Source: Cladobotryum mycophilum
Taxonomy: Eukaryota > Ascomycota > Sordariomycetes > Hypocreales > Hypocreaceae
DNA: 64,000 bases
Direction of reading: 5' to 3'
NCBI GenBank assembly: GCA_036429605.1
Contig: JAVFKD010000015.1
Location: 3,902,925-3,966,924 of the forward strand
Shown: positions 1-12,315 of the stretch, piece by piece
Position numbering within the stretch: the first letter of the stretch is position 1
How the letters are laid out: the number at the start of each line of letters is the position of its first letter
Made by a program: the position numbers and the translations under genes
Notes under the pieces: model-generated
Database searches by the model: none
What the model was told of the DNA's origin: nothing
What the model saw: the letters and a program-made list of their open reading frames with translations, nothing else

Positions 1-1901
1 GCAAAAAGCTATTATGTACTACTGTAGCAACGTGGGCTAACGCCTTTGTACCGTTAGAGAAGCTGCAGTGTTTTAGAATACAGTTTCACGCAAAGCCATT
101 CTAGGGTACTTTAAAAAACACCTAATAAGCTAAAGAAAGGTATAAGCTCTGGCTCTTAAGGCTGGTAATTACTGTTGCTTTAGGTGATGCTTGTGTACTC
201 TAGATCCTAATGCCAAAACTTGTAAAATTCCCAGGCATCAAGAATTGAGTATATTTGGTATTAGGCAAAATTAGCAAATATCAATACAGGCAGTTAATAA
301 GGGCCCTTGTTTTGTAACTGCGAGTTACTGTTCCCAATAGATCTGTAAACGTATTTAAAAGATAACTATTTGCATAAAAACAACACTATTAATACTTGGC
401 CTACCTTAGCCAATTATATATTAGCCTAAGTATTATACCATGTACAAATATATTACTAAGAAACCGTAAACTAAGAATGTTATTACGTGATTGTGCATAG
501 GCTTTAATCACGTAATATATTCCGCACCACTTAGCTAGTTATATTTTTAACCGTGCTGTGTTTAGTGAGTGTTACTCTTAAGCTAGGGTTTTAAGTACCG
601 TACGCAAATGTGCCTCATTAGTCTACAAGGGGTGGAAGAAAAACGCGCGCCTAGATCGACAGATTTTCAGTGCATTTCTAGTGGCCGAAGGGGCGTGTGT
701 TTTCTCTACCGCATGATCTCTTACTTTAATGCTATTATGTGCAAAGCCGAGAGCCTCGGTTATATTTTCTAATGGTATTCAACGATACAACGTATTTAGC
801 TTCATATTAGCAGTAATGACTTATCAGTTAGCGTGGAGTCTGTATTACATTGTCCTAGCGTAACTGTTTCTTGGATCGCTGGATTAGTCCTTTTTAAACA
901 TCTCTGAACTGGCATTGCTTCAAGCGTTAATAACGTGCCGTACCGTGCCACGTCGTGTCGTGCCGTGCCACGTCTGGTGATAAGGGCTAACTAGCTGTAC
1001 ACTACTACGATGTGTTAAGTTCTTTTCCGTACTTAGTTCTATAACAAGTAGCTTCTCTCTGTTTATTATTATCACCACTAGTAGTCTTCCTATAAACAAA
1101 TTTATACTAGTGGCCTGTTGTATAATTCTTAGAGAGTGTATTTAAGGGCTTTTAAAGTTGTGTATTAGGGCTAGTTATTAAAAGGCTAACTAGTAAATCC
1201 ATAATAACTATAATATTATAATTAATACTTTTTTTATTCTAGGAAGTAATTTATTTAGAAATTACTATTCCTAATAGCCTTTACATTTATTCTTAAATTA
1301 TATAGACTTCATTATAAAGTTAAAAATTAATAATAGTTAAATACTATTTATACAATATATCTATTATATTTTAATTTTAATTAAATAAAATAAAATTTAA
1401 ATATTTCTTAGTATGTGTGTATAATCTTATTAATTAATAATAAACTGATAAAAATAAAAGAAATATAAATATAATATTATACTGATATTATTTTATAACA
1501 GACATTTAATAATTTATTATTATAGTATTAAATTATGTCTTAAAATTCTATATGTTTAGATATTTATTTATATATATAATTTAATTACATAGGATATTTA
1601 CTTTTATACGTAATAAATGCATACATGCAGTATGTATCTATTAATTAATTAATATAATTTTATTTTTACAGTTTTATAAGCTTAAATTTAACTAGTCTAT
1701 AATAATAAGCAATAGCTATATTAGCTTGGTTAAGAATAGCTATAACATTTTCGGAGAATTCCCTTATAAAAGACAAGGTTATGAGCTATTATATCTATCC
1801 TTTATTTTTAACACTTGGAACACTCATTTACCCAACATACCTTCCTGCCACATTTTCGGAATTTACTTGCCTCATCGGACTCAGTGTCTTTAACCGCCAA
1901 G
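1..1901. other. AT-rich intergenic DNA, no gene seen
   Basis: No coding region is supported here. Bases from about 1200 to 1760 are extremely AT-rich, with long runs of A/T and stops in every frame, as expected of RIP-degraded repeat DNA. A 12-bp perfect inverted repeat lies at 481-517, and a short stretch of imperfect CGTGCC-type repeats lies near 930-975. The last ~60 bases probably form the leader of the dioxygenase gene downstream. Confidence 0.6.
481..517. repeat. Perfect 12-bp inverted repeat (hairpin)
   Basis: TATTACGTGATT at 481-492 is matched exactly by its reverse complement AATCACGTAATA at 506-517, with a 13-nt spacer. It sits in otherwise featureless AT-rich DNA. It could be a relic of transposon ends, a regulatory palindrome around the ACGT core, or chance; nothing nearby decides. 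Confidence 0.5.
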
Positions 1902-2921
1902 ATGCCTGCATTTCCTCCTCCCATTGACCCATCTTATGTACCATCCGTCTCCCTTACTAAAATTCCCGCGACGGCGCCAACCAAAGACATTATCGCTATT
2001 CTTGAGCGAGATGGCGCGCTTATCTTGACAGATCTCGTTTCAAGTCAAGATGTAGCTGCTGTTAACGACGAACTGGAGCCTTATATCCAGAAGGCCAAAG
2101 CCGAAACTCACGCCGCCTATGATCTGATTCCCAAACAAACCATCATGGTTCCTGGTGTTGTCGGGAAGTCGCCGACAATGGTCAAAATTGCCGAGTTCGA
2201 GGTGATTGATCAGCTTCGGACATTGGTCTTGGAAAAAAGTGCACTGCAACCTGGGAGGACCGAGTAGAAGAGTTTACTATTGGCCCTCTTTTGAACAGTA
2301 GTTTGACATACCACATCAGCTCTGGTGGTCCTCGTCAGAGGCTGCACAGAGATGATATGATCCATGGGATCTACCACAGTGGCGAATACAGCCTCTCAAA
2401 TGAAACTATGCTTGGCTTTATGATCGCTGGCACTAAAACTACGCGCGAGAATGGAGCGACAATGGCAATCCCCGGTTCTCATCGATGGGACCATACTCGG
2501 GTTCCTAAAACTGACGAAGTTTGCTTTGCGGGTAAGTCATGTTTGCTTCTACTGCCTTTTATAAACACCCTAGGGCTTGGCATAAATTTCAGATGAGGAA
2601 AATGAGGTTTCTAATAGGTATAACAATCTAGAGATGGAACCAGGCTCTGCATTTGTTTTTCTCGGTACTGTCTATCACGGCGCTGGGCATAATTCTGTTC
2701 CTGATCAAGTTCGCAAGCTTTACGGTCTATTCTTTATCCCAGGCACACTCCGTCCAGAAGAAAATCAGTTCTTGGCTATTCCCCGAAGCAAAGTACTTGG
2801 AATGAGTGATAAAATGCTCTCTCTTCTTGGATATAAAAAGCCAGAGACTTGGCTTGGTATTGTTAATAATGGCGATCCGGCAGAAAACCTGGTAGAGGTT
2901 TTTAATATGGCTAACTCCTAA
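1902..2921 (+). CDS. PhyH-family Fe(II)/2-oxoglutarate dioxygenase (frame break)
   Basis: Phytanoyl-CoA-dioxygenase-like proteins oxidise organic substrates using Fe(II), O2 and 2-oxoglutarate; in fungi many act in secondary metabolism. Two exons are read, 1902-2531 and 2593-2921, with a GTAAGT...TTTCAG intron at 2532-2592, giving about 319 aa, a normal length. The HxD iron motif is visible as LHRDD near residue 148 and the distal histidine in YHGAG near residue 238. I chose the ATG at 1902 because conserved sequence starts there. The frame breaks at an A6 run (2233-2238): the protein continues in the next frame, as if one A were missing. Either the gene is a recent pseudogene or the consensus has an indel. 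The substrate is unknown. The gene is convergent with an aminotransferase. Confidence 0.8.
2532..2592 (+). other. Intron of the PhyH gene
   Basis: A 61-nt intron with donor GTAAGT and acceptor TTTCAG. Joining the flanks keeps the frame and restores a continuous dioxygenase sequence. Confidence 0.8.
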
Positions 2922-3349
2922 TATCTTGATATGCGTCCTCCATCAAAGGATTAGCTAATGATGTTCAGTAGCCAGCTACGGTATGCATCATGACATGAAC
3001 CCTATGGCCATTTCCCCAAAATGCTATCATGAGTGGCTCTGAAGGCTTTTTGCTGCCGGATATACTCGCTCCTGTCATCCATCTTGACTTGCTGTTATTG
3101 CGTATTGTAACAGGGAAAGGGGTGAGGGGGTTGGGAGAGGAGAGGAAGAGAAAGGGCGACCGCATTGGGGAATGACTAGCATGATTTAAGTCGGGATACT
3201 CCAACTTCTCTTTCAGCATGGTAATTAGTTATGTAGCGAGATATGATTTGTCAGCATCTAACGCTCAAAATAGTTACAATATCAATGCTTGGTTTTGATG
3301 ACTACTACCTATGCTGCCCATTTGATGCACAAGTTATTTTTGCTATGCC

Positions 3350-4840
3350 TTACAATCTAAACTCGTCTCTCACAGCTTTACTAAACTTCTCAACACCTTG
3401 TTCAAGATCATCCTGCGAAGCCGTAGCAACAAATGTCATCCTGAAGAACACCTTGTTCACACAGTTCTCAACGTTGAACCAACTTCCCCTTGCAACAAGA
3501 ACTCCATTAATCTCCGCCCTCTCGTGAATCCTGTCTTCAATAGCTTGGCACTTCTCTGTCCTCTTCTCTGCACAGTCAGGGTGCGTTTCTAAACTCACAG
3601 TAATCCACAAGAACATTCCATACGTTGGTGTCGTCCATGTACATATCTCCTTGGGCAGATGCTTCTCACATGCAGCGATCATGGCATCTCTTCTCGATCT
3701 ATACTCTCCTGACAAATGGTTCAGCCAGTTGGCGAAACCTTCTTGGCCCCAATTCTCAACAAGTAGCTTGTACAACATTACTTGTGATGGGCCGCTGGGT
3801 GATGAAGGCCCTACTTCAGCAAAGTTCGCGAATATGTCGACGATTTGCCTGCTGGCTGTTAGCCAGCCACATCGGAGGCCAGGAGCGAGAATTTTCGATG
3901 TAGATTCCACACGAATGACACGGCCGGATTTGTCAAGGGATAAGTAGGATTTGGGCAGTGATTCTCGGAATTTGTCAAAAAGGGAGAAAGGGGGATAGGT
4001 ATCCAGTGGCGTAGAGAATTCATTAAGCCGTAAGAAGAAGTACGGGTCATCTTCAAGGATCAACAAATCATGCCGTTCAGCGATTTGGTAAATTGCCTTC
4101 TTGCGCGTTGTCGACTGGGTTATGCCTGTTGGATTGTGTCCCGACGGAATAGTATACAAGACAAAGGGCTTGCGACCCCGTGACGTGTCCCAGCATCGAA
4201 GCTTAGCCTCCAAGTCCTGTGGTACTAGACCATCCTCATCCATTTCGATACCCTGCGTCTTGAGTCCCTGCGCTCTGGAGGCCATAAGTGTGCCCGGGTA
4301 TGTGAAAGTTTCAGTCAAGATCCAATCACCCCGGTTGCAAAACATGCGCAGGGCGATGTCGATGGCAGAAGTTGACCCACACGTAAGGGTCGTATCCCAA
4401 TCTTTGTAAGGAGGATTGTGGATGAGCCGGGTAGTCTCCCGGAAGGAAGCAACCAATTGACCCCAACCGGAAGGCTCAGCATAGTTCAAAGCAGAGGAAA
4501 GATCAAATGCACTCTCCCCTTTTGTGCATGTCATGGAATTTGTTGGATTCACTGTTTGAGATTGACGGCTCTCTTTGGTTCCATTCATAGTCATGGATTG
4601 CCAGGGATAGTACAGTGAGGTTGGTCTTCCTGTACCCAGTGGGATTGTTTTCGACGGATTGAGTGTTTTGGCAGAGTCTTTTAGGGGCGAATCTCCTTGT
4701 GCTAAGCTCTCATCACTCAATCGATGGTCCCATCGTTTTGCTGATTTCTTAGAAGCGCCAGAGTGTGTTAGCTTGAGCTCAACAATGTCCCTAATCTCAT
4801 CCACAATAACATCGGGTGCCTTGTTATATTCCAGGTGCAT
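3350..4840 (-). CDS. Aro8-like PLP-dependent aminotransferase (class I/II)
   Basis: This is a fold-type I aminotransferase of the fungal aromatic/2-aminoadipate group, which interconverts amino acids and 2-oxo acids in the cytosol. About 496 aa, no intron. Visible landmarks are the N-terminal RWDHRLS segment, the NPTG asparagine region in SGHNPTG, the cofactor aspartate region LEDDPYFF, and the PLP-lysine motif STSKILAPGLRCGW. An upstream in-frame ATG at 4954 would add 38 residues, but it lies within a TATATAAATG string that looks more like a TATA box about 115 bp upstream of the ATG at 4840, so I prefer 4840. The gene converges on the PhyH dioxygenase, with 428 bp between stops. A joint role in a small amino-acid-derived pathway is possible but unproven. 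Confidence 0.85.
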   Translation of the reverse strand: MHLEYNKAPDVIVDEIRDIVELKLTHSGASKKSAKRWDHRLSDESLAQGDSPLKDSAKTLNPSKTIPLGTGRPTSLYYPWQSMTMNGTKESRQSQTVNPTNSMTCTKGESAFDLSSALNYAEPSGWGQLVASFRETTRLIHNPPYKDWDTTLTCGSTSAIDIALRMFCNRGDWILTETFTYPGTLMASRAQGLKTQGIEMDEDGLVPQDLEAKLRCWDTSRGRKPFVLYTIPSGHNPTGITQSTTRKKAIYQIAERHDLLILEDDPYFFLRLNEFSTPLDTYPPFSLFDKFRESLPKSYLSLDKSGRVIRVESTSKILAPGLRCGWLTASRQIVDIFANFAEVGPSSPSGPSQVMLYKLLVENWGQEGFANWLNHLSGEYRSRRDAMIAACEKHLPKEICTWTTPTYGMFLWITVSLETHPDCAEKRTEKCQAIEDRIHERAEINGVLVARGSWFNVENCVNKVFFRMTFVATASQDDLEQGVEKFSKAVRDEFRL

Positions 4841-4954
4841 AATGGCGAAAGTGAAGACCTTTTTGATCGTAAGGGTACTAGAAAATAAAGTGTCAGGGTA
4901 GTCAAGTAAGATGTGTTTAAAGGTTTGTTGTCTTCTAAACAATCTCAGTTTCAT

Positions 4955-7900
4955 TTATATAGATATACATTGTGAGGACGTACACCGCTTTAAAAAGAGG
5001 GTTTACTAATGGACATTAAAGGAAGAAGACTGTTTACTTAAAATCTGCGTAAGTTTTTAAAACTATAATATCAATGTTATATATTTTATATATATTTTAA
5101 TTAAGTTCAGTTCTACTAGTACAGTTACTATAGTAAATGAAAAAAGGATTTTTAAAAATCTTTTTTTAAGTTTTAAGTACATATAATTTAAAGGGTTTTA
5201 CGCTTTAAAATTTAGTTTTATACTATTTCTTATTATATAGTATATAATATAATATAATAATTTAAATAATTAGATTATATATAATAAACTTATTATTATA
5301 AATTAAATAATTTCTTTATTAACATAAAATAAATTAATGTAATTACATAAATATGTATAAAATATAAAATAATAATAAAAGCTTAAATATTATAATTAAA
5401 TAATATAGCTATATAAAATAGTATTATTTAAAATAAAAGAATTTATATATGTAATATTTTAAATATTAAAATAATTATAGTATATAATATAATATATATA
5501 TTATTATTCTATACAATAAATATTTTCAGATTCACTATGTATTTTATCCGTTGACTGTGAAAATGCAGGCTAGTCCTGAGCAGTAAGTGCCTGACTTAGC
5601 CTGCTGTGTTATACTTCTTAGTGGCTTATCCCGCTCACCGTTGCCAGCCACAGTTTCACGATTAGCTGAAGTCTAGTATGTAACCAAGTGGGGGAGGGAA
5701 AACATAACGCTAATCGTTGACTTACTAAGAGCATATGTCCCTCAAGGCCCATTGCTGTCGCTTATCTTTTCCTGTGGATGGTAACGTTTATGATGTACTA
5801 CGGGGCCGCCATCTAGGCCAATCCCTAGTAGTCAACCCATGTTATTGCCTTGCTCGCTAGTCATCGACATCAATCTGAATGACTAGTGAATGACGCATGC
5901 ATTTCATCTCCCGTTAGTATTTGATGCCCGATACCAGTTTAAGAAAGATAGGAATTTAGATACACCATTAGGGGGTGGGCGGTCTGTTAGAGAAGGTATA
6001 AAAATAGAGCTTTACATGTGAGAGCGTTACGCCTATTTTTCATGCAGCTACTAAGGATGTATTTAAAAGTCCGAAGGGAATTCAGTGATGCGTATATTAT
6101 AGTGGACAAGTTTAACCCTAAGACTAAGACATACTTAATCATAGGCGTGAATATTCGGTGTGAGTCCCATACCGACGAGGGTATCTTGGCCAGGGGACAT
6201 TTTCAAAGATGCCCTCAGATCCTGCACCCACAACATAAAATACAACAGGCTTGCATAACTCCAGCCCTGCCAGTCCCAGACCCTCCTTGGCTAATTACCC
6301 CTGCGGCCAACTAAGTAACACCCGGCTCGAGGGATTATGAAGAGGTGCATTATCCCAGTTCAAGAGTGGGTCTGATTGTTGATTAAGCCAGGTTTCTTTC
6401 TAGCGTAGGACTCTGTATTCTAGCAGACTCATTCTATAGCCACTCCTTCCGTATGTTAAACTTCTTTGTCGTTCATACCCTAGGTGTCTGTGCGTCAACT
6501 CCCCTCGCAACAAGAGACGCTCTTGGTTCACATGTGAAACTACGATCTAGTAGACTTTCCTTGCATTCCCTCCAAGAAGGTTTCAGTAAGACTCCTCTTA
6601 CATGGCCTTTTGTTAGCCAAAATTCTGGCCTTAGGTCTTTTGGCCTGTAGTGTATGGCTCGAAGGGTCCTCCCCCCTGGGATTTCACATCCCTCTTCCTC
6701 TTAGACGCACAGCAGGTGAAGTAACACGTATGACGTAAATAGGATAAATAAATAAAATAAATAAACAACAGTTGAAGTACTTTCTCCAGTATTCCCGAGG
6801 TAGGATCATGACTTTGAGGGCTTACACTTGCTGCAAGTAGAGTTGTTTCATAGCCTTGACGCTTGCGGACGATCTGAACCTACTAGCTCTCTGGCTTTAC
6901 TCCCCGAAGTCCAGCCGTCAACCTGTCTGTAAGCTCCACATCACTCAGTTTCTTTCATAGGTTTTACTAAACTAGACTGCAAGGTCAACAAAGACGGGCT
7001 GTCGACTTGAAGCCTTGGGGCTGTACACGGCCTTGTCTTCCGCGATCTTGACTCTCATCTTGGCCAGTAGGATCTTCGATGATCTACAAAGAGATAAGAG
7101 ACTAGCGAGGGCGCTCCCCACCTTATATATTAATATATGTCTTTCAGGACGGATAATCCCCCATAAACTCGTTGCTCTTCTTCCACTTCTACAATAAATT
7201 CCACCACCTCCGTGAGCTTCTTTCTCGAAGTTCCACAAATAGGCCCTTGTTAAGGTAGAGCTCAAGATGTTTTAGTAAGCCCTCATGTCTCATCATGCTC
7301 TTGGTCTTACGTGCCTGGATCGACTTCAGTGGTTTCACGCCGTCTTTGACAGCACCCGCAACTCCTCTCCGAATGACACTTCTCACTATTTCTCTCAAGT
7401 AGGGTTTGAGTTTAGGTGTCAGTGGCCTCTTTCCTCAGCCTTGATTTACCTCACCTGCCCCTTCCTCCTCTTGCCCTTTGTCATCTTCGTCGTTTGATGT
7501 ACCGGCCACGGCCTTTCGCTTCGGGATGAGCTTTCGCCGGAAGCGTCCGTGTCAAATGGGGGCCTTGAAGTCTAGTGAGTCTCGCTAGAGCTGAGATTAA
7601 TAAATCTGCGGGCAGTCGGCAGTCGGGTTTGGCAGTTCTTGCTGAGCCTGTGAGGCTTGGCTCATATACCCACCCCTTCAAGATCCCCATAGGGACCTCC
7701 AGACTCTTGCATGCCCCGTCCCATGGTAGGCAGTAAGGGTCAAAGACTTCATCATATCTCCACTATCATCCTCTGGTATAAGCCCACACGGCAATGTCTT
7801 CTTGTCTAGTAGAGTCTCTAGGTCCAGGCATTCGGATATCCCCACACAGTTAGAATCGGCGTAGTCCTGGGTCATAGCAGCATACAGTGTAGGATGCTTG

Positions 7901-9599
7901 AAGGTGCTATGCGGAGAATTGCCCATAAGATTGACATGGCCCAACCCAGTCAAGAGGGGGCTATAGTCTCGGACATTTGAAGTTGTCCTGAAGTGTCACC
8001 AGCGTATGGGGTGGGCGAGGGACAGAGCCTCATTCAAGTTCCTCCGCTTGACCTTCTGTCTGAAGTCACTAAAGATGTGTCTGGTGCGCGACTTGACACG
8101 CTTAAAATAAAGTTTTACTCGCTTCCATTCTAGGCATCCTCGTACCTCCATCACATCCTTGTTGTGTTTTGTATTCCTTTCATACTAGACAGTGGCTGCC
8201 CTTACTGGATGTAGGATGCACATAAATCTTCTCTAGTGAGAATATACAATATTATATAGGGGGTATCTGACAATGGCCTTCAATGGAGACGTCTCTATCT
8301 TATGGTTTTCCTACTTCAAAATCTTATATTTATGAACTCACAGGGGTATAAGCTAGGAATACCAACACGAACCAAGGGGTTCAGTCGGGTTGGGTCTTAT
8401 ATCCCTTCAGAAGTACAATCTTATAGGCCGTGAGCTTATGTAGTAGAGGGTTTTGCTTAGGCCCGGTCCGTCGGGGTGCAGAAACGCATCCTTGTCAGCT
8501 TTGAGCTGGAGGGTCTTTCGGGGCAAAGGACAGGGCGCCTAGCCGCAATACTGAGATGAATCCCCTAGAAGAGTGACGAGCTCTGAAGCATTTGAAGCCT
8601 CTTATACCATCAGTACCATATGGAGAATTCCTAGCCAGGCATGCATCTTCGCTATATCATAACAAGCCTTTTATTCCAGATTAGTTGCCTCCCACTACCA
8701 TAACCTGAGCAAACAGTACACCTTTGGCGGCAGGAAGGTTTTTGTCAAAGGTGTTTATTTCGCAGCCTATAGAATCATCTTGAGAAGAGTGGGTAATGAA
8801 ATTTACGTACAACCCTCTCATCTCAGTCCCCGGGAGAGGTCCATCAGTTTTCTTCTTGCCTTTAAGGCTTCTGGTACTTTCGACTCTTGAGACGAGGAAG
8901 CTCACTTTGGTTTGGTTGATTACGAGAGGGAGGATGTGAAAGGGTGGGTTATCTCATAAAAATATCCAAGGCTATCTGCGGGGATAGGCTGTTACTCGGT
9001 GGTATCCTGCTCTATTTTCCTGTTATTTAACAGTATAATGGTTGTAATATTGCTCCTTGAAACTTGTTGCGCAACAGGTTAGAGCTTCCAGCTTCATCTA
9101 GCCACACAAAGGCATAAAGTCATTCCTCATCTTTCGAAGGCTGCCTTCAGGGAGCAACAAGGTAGTCGTCGTAATATTGAGCCTTCCAGGATCCAGAATT
9201 ACACAATTACAGACTCTTTATTGTCACTTTCCTCAATACGAAATTCATCCCCAGATATAGTGGGAGCGTCAGGTTGGGGCTTTGCTTAAGCTAAAGTGAC
9301 TCCAAACCTTTCTTCTAAATATTTCTCATTGAACTTTTCCCACCTTACTTAACCTATGATAGGAGCCTCTCCTCTTCTCGCTCCTCTTCTAATCCTGAAT
9401 AGTTCACTCCGCGGGGCCCTCAACCTCTGAGGCTTCTCTCTTCTACAATAACATAACTTTCTCTCCTTTTTCACAAGATCTATAATTCAAGCCTCAAGCA
9501 TAGGTCATCTTGCTTCAGCTACCTTGCTATTCTTGTCCCTGACTTCCTTCCTCCCCTATTCCATAGCAGCCATCCTCCACACTACCTGATCTACATTCA
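4955..9599. other. Repeat-rich gene desert with retrotransposon debris
   Basis: No intact gene. Bases 5040-5540 are almost pure A/T. From about 5550 to 9600 composition is mixed and many stop-ridden frames occur on both strands, none recognisable; because they lie just beyond the minus-strand integrase, they are probably remains of the same LTR element. A short (AAAT)n tract lies near 6740-6763. I could not identify matching long terminal repeats. Confidence 0.5.
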
Positions 9600-10230
9600 C
9601 AGGCCTTTCTAATTACGACGTTCTAAGCATGAGTCTTCAGGCTGAAGAAGCCAGCTTTCAAGCCTCCTCTGCCTTCTACCCCGTATAAGATCTCACAACG
9701 CAAGTACCCCGGTCTTGGCACGATATGGCTGTTGGTGACTCTCATGATTTGCGCTACATCTTGATCCAAGCTCTCAGATCTCGACTGTACCTTGATAAGC
9801 ACAGTTTGTAAGATCCTATTAGTAACTTCTACTATTTCCACACTCCTGTGCGACTGGAAAGCGGCCAAGACCATTTCCGCCTCTTTGACTCCGACTGTAC
9901 CCTTAAGTATCTGGGACTAAAAAGACTAACTCGTGGTTCATTTAAAGGGCTACTGGGCGGACGAAGCTATATCCAGCCGTTCTCCCAGGGGGTAGGATGC
10001 TTCAATAGCATGAGTAGACTTGCAAGTGAAGACCCAACAGTAGCGAGAGAAGTAATCAACAGTCACCAACAGATGCTTCACGTCAGAAGTAATGTCAGGA
10101 AACGGCCGCATATGGTCCATTCTCAAAACAGAAAGGGTCCATCTACGCTTGTCGGGAAATTGGGCGCCTTGGGCTCTCCAGGTCCATGCTTTGCACACTT
10201 AGGGCACACACAGCTATGAAGTCAACCACG
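9600..10230 (-). mobile_element. Decayed LTR-retrotransposon integrase (RIP-mutated)
   Basis: On the minus strand two pieces in the same frame read as a retroviral-type integrase. The first (10198-9950) has the zinc-knuckle side VCKAWTW, the DHM-PFP segment and VDYFSRYCW with a catalytic-core Asp. The second (9874-9623) has the SHRSVE...TNRILQTVL stretch and the late EILYGVE motif typical of Ty3/gypsy-like integrases. The ~75 bases between hold five stops, of kinds expected when CAG, CGA or TGG codons decay by C-to-T change. Reverse transcriptase and Gag were not recognised. The element is dead; its ends are unknown. Confidence 0.6.
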
Positions 10231-11784
10231 TCAGTAACCATGTCAAGGCATTAGACTTGCGAGACTAATCTCCTTCGTGAGGGGTTTTCTGCCATGTGCC
10301 GGCGCAAGGGGTTTTCCCGGCGCCGAAGGGCGCCGGAAGGGAAACCCATAAATAGGAGACGCGACCGCGTTAGTTGGACAGGGGCAAGAATCGAAACCGT
10401 CACCAATTAATACCTACCTGCGAGATCGCTACGCGATCCCTACGATACTGTGCACTCATTCACTTCCTTGCAACCTAAACCTGCCAGTTTCCCAGTTCAG
10501 ACACGTGAGTAACAATGTGCCCTATTTCTCTTGCCGATTGAAGTCTTCAGTCTACCCCCACTCAGCTCTCAGGGCGACTCCCAGCGCCCGATCCCTCAGG
10601 CACAAGCTTCCCAGCCTCCAAACTTTGCACTCACGTCGTTTTGGGTAGCTTTTTGTATCCTTCTTTTCTATCCTTCCACGCCCACTCTCCGTTAGATGTG
10701 ACTTCACCAAGAGACGCTGAAAGAGGATCACCCTCACACTCTTGTGATGGGAAGATGGTTCTCGACAGTCAATCAGCGACTGCGTTTCTGCGGCCTTTAA
10801 TAAAAGATATTTGAACATTAGGAAAGGAGTCTGAGGCCCGGGAACCATTCAGCAGCGACGGTTTCATGTGTTGTGGAAGTCACGAACCAGGTGGCTAACC
10901 ACTCCACCATTGACATCATGTCATTCCATAATTCCGCCTTAAATTTCATACACCATGTAGTATTCGTAGCACCAACGACTACCCTGACTCCCAATACATA
11001 TGGAACTCAGCTTAATTGAAGAACCTCCCTGCTTATAAGCCCTTAAACCCAACCGTCAGACTCGACTATTCTGATTTTGATGCTAGCTCCCGTCTCTATC
11101 TCATATAAGGACAATCACAGTTAACTCTTTATAGCATTAATTGATCTATAGAATACAGCAATTAAAGTCTTGTGCTACTCCCATAGCGGGAGAATCCCAC
11201 CTTAATGCTTACTAGTTAATTCCTTCCATTTGTATCAGCAGACTGTGAATCGCAATTTATGGTTTAGTGCATGCTTTAGCGAATCCGAGTCCGAGTCCGA
11301 CAAGAATTTAAAGCCGGATATATATAGGGTGTCCATTTCTAGTAGGTGGGCAATTCACTCACCAAAGGAGAGTCCGGCGACCGCATCCAGAACAGAAGCC
11401 AACTCGATAACATTGCCGTTCATATGGAGTGAATACATTGTAGGGCCATTATAGACATCTTAGCTACTGTGACTCTTTTTCATGAATGGATCTAATGCTA
11501 CCCTAGTAAGAAAATATAAAAGACATATTAGCAGGCAATAGATCCATGATTTGCTCGCGGGAGGTGGCGTGTAGGGTATCAGTCTCTCAGCAGTAAGAAC
11601 GGCAAATTTCACCGGCTTGTACAGCCACAGATATTTTTTCATAACCCTACTTCGCTCTCCAATTCACTTCTCCTCACCACTCCATCCTTCAAGTTACGTC
11701 ACCCTATTCAAGTTGCAAGGACGACCGGAATTATTAAGAACAATCACGGCATCACTCCCACGCGTTTGCAATCACCAAGGCGTC
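10231..11784. other. No gene; GC-rich hairpin patch near 10.3 kb
   Basis: No supported gene. A patch at 10255-10520 is much more GC-rich than its surroundings and has strong short palindromes (GGCGCCGAAGGGCGCC at about 10319-10334; ATCGCTACGCGAT). It may be an inserted repeat or an LTR fragment. The minus strand at about 10870-10915 has a weak tRNA-like string that I do not call. The rest up to the next gene is featureless. Confidence 0.45.
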
Positions 11785-12315
11785 ATGTCGCGTTTTTTCC
11801 CTCACACACCCTACGCTGAGGATCAACCTTTTTCTCATGTTATCCTCACTACACATGTCCTTACTCGTGCCATTAGCGTTGGCACAATCATTGGCATGGG
11901 CATCACTAGTATTCGCCAATCCATCCCTTCCCTTCGACGCCCTGGCCCATTTCCTGAGAAGATTCTCATCTCCTCTTCTCGCAACATCCTCGTCACTATT
12001 GGCCTTACAAGCGTAGGTCTCACCGCGCGCATGTGGGGACGTGAGACCATTGAGTGGCAGGACCGAAGCTGGAGATTACTGGAGAACAGAGGCCAAGTTG
12101 AGACGGATGACTGGACATATGCAGGCATGGGAGTTGCCCTTGCAGCTGTGGCATTGAGAGGAAAGTCTGGCCCGGCTAAATTAGGCTGGCAGGGCATTAC
12201 CGGAGCAATAGGCATGGGAAGTGTAGGTGGCATGGTGGGATACTGTACTTGGAGATATGGTGTAAATGGTGGAAAGTTTGTCGAGAAGGATAAACGAGAG
12301 AGAAGCGGGATTTAA
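11785..12315 (+). CDS. Conserved fungal small membrane protein (DUF1757-like?)
   Basis: A 176-aa intronless gene. The frame is open further upstream to 11617, but I start at the ATG at 11785 because the compact sequence beginning MSRFFPHTPYAEDQPFSH looks like the conserved N-terminus and the upstream part is low-complexity. Hydrophobic, glycine-rich segments (around GTIIGMGIT, ILVTIGLTSVGLTA, AGMGVALAAVAL, and ITGAIGMGSVGGMVGY) suggest three or four membrane passes; the C-terminus is charged. I tentatively associate it with a fungal family of unknown function resembling DUF1757, possibly organellar. The biochemical role is unknown. Confidence 0.6.
   Translation: MSRFFPHTPYAEDQPFSHVILTTHVLTRAISVGTIIGMGITSIRQSIPSLRRPGPFPEKILISSSRNILVTIGLTSVGLTARMWGRETIEWQDRSWRLLENRGQVETDDWTYAGMGVALAAVALRGKSGPAKLGWQGITGAIGMGSVGGMVGYCTWRYGVNGGKFVEKDKRERSGI

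Noticed and set aside
6018..6314. 98-codon plus-strand open stretch
   Set aside because: No ATG start, no family resemblance, and it lies in repeat debris.
9848..10219. 123-codon plus-strand open stretch
   Set aside because: It is the antisense shadow of the recognisable minus-strand integrase fragment.
10870..10915. tRNA-like string on the minus strand (TGGTGGAGTGGTTAG ... GGTTCGTGACTTCC)
   Set aside because: The A-box-like and B-box-like pieces are far too close together and no cloverleaf or acceptor stem can be drawn.
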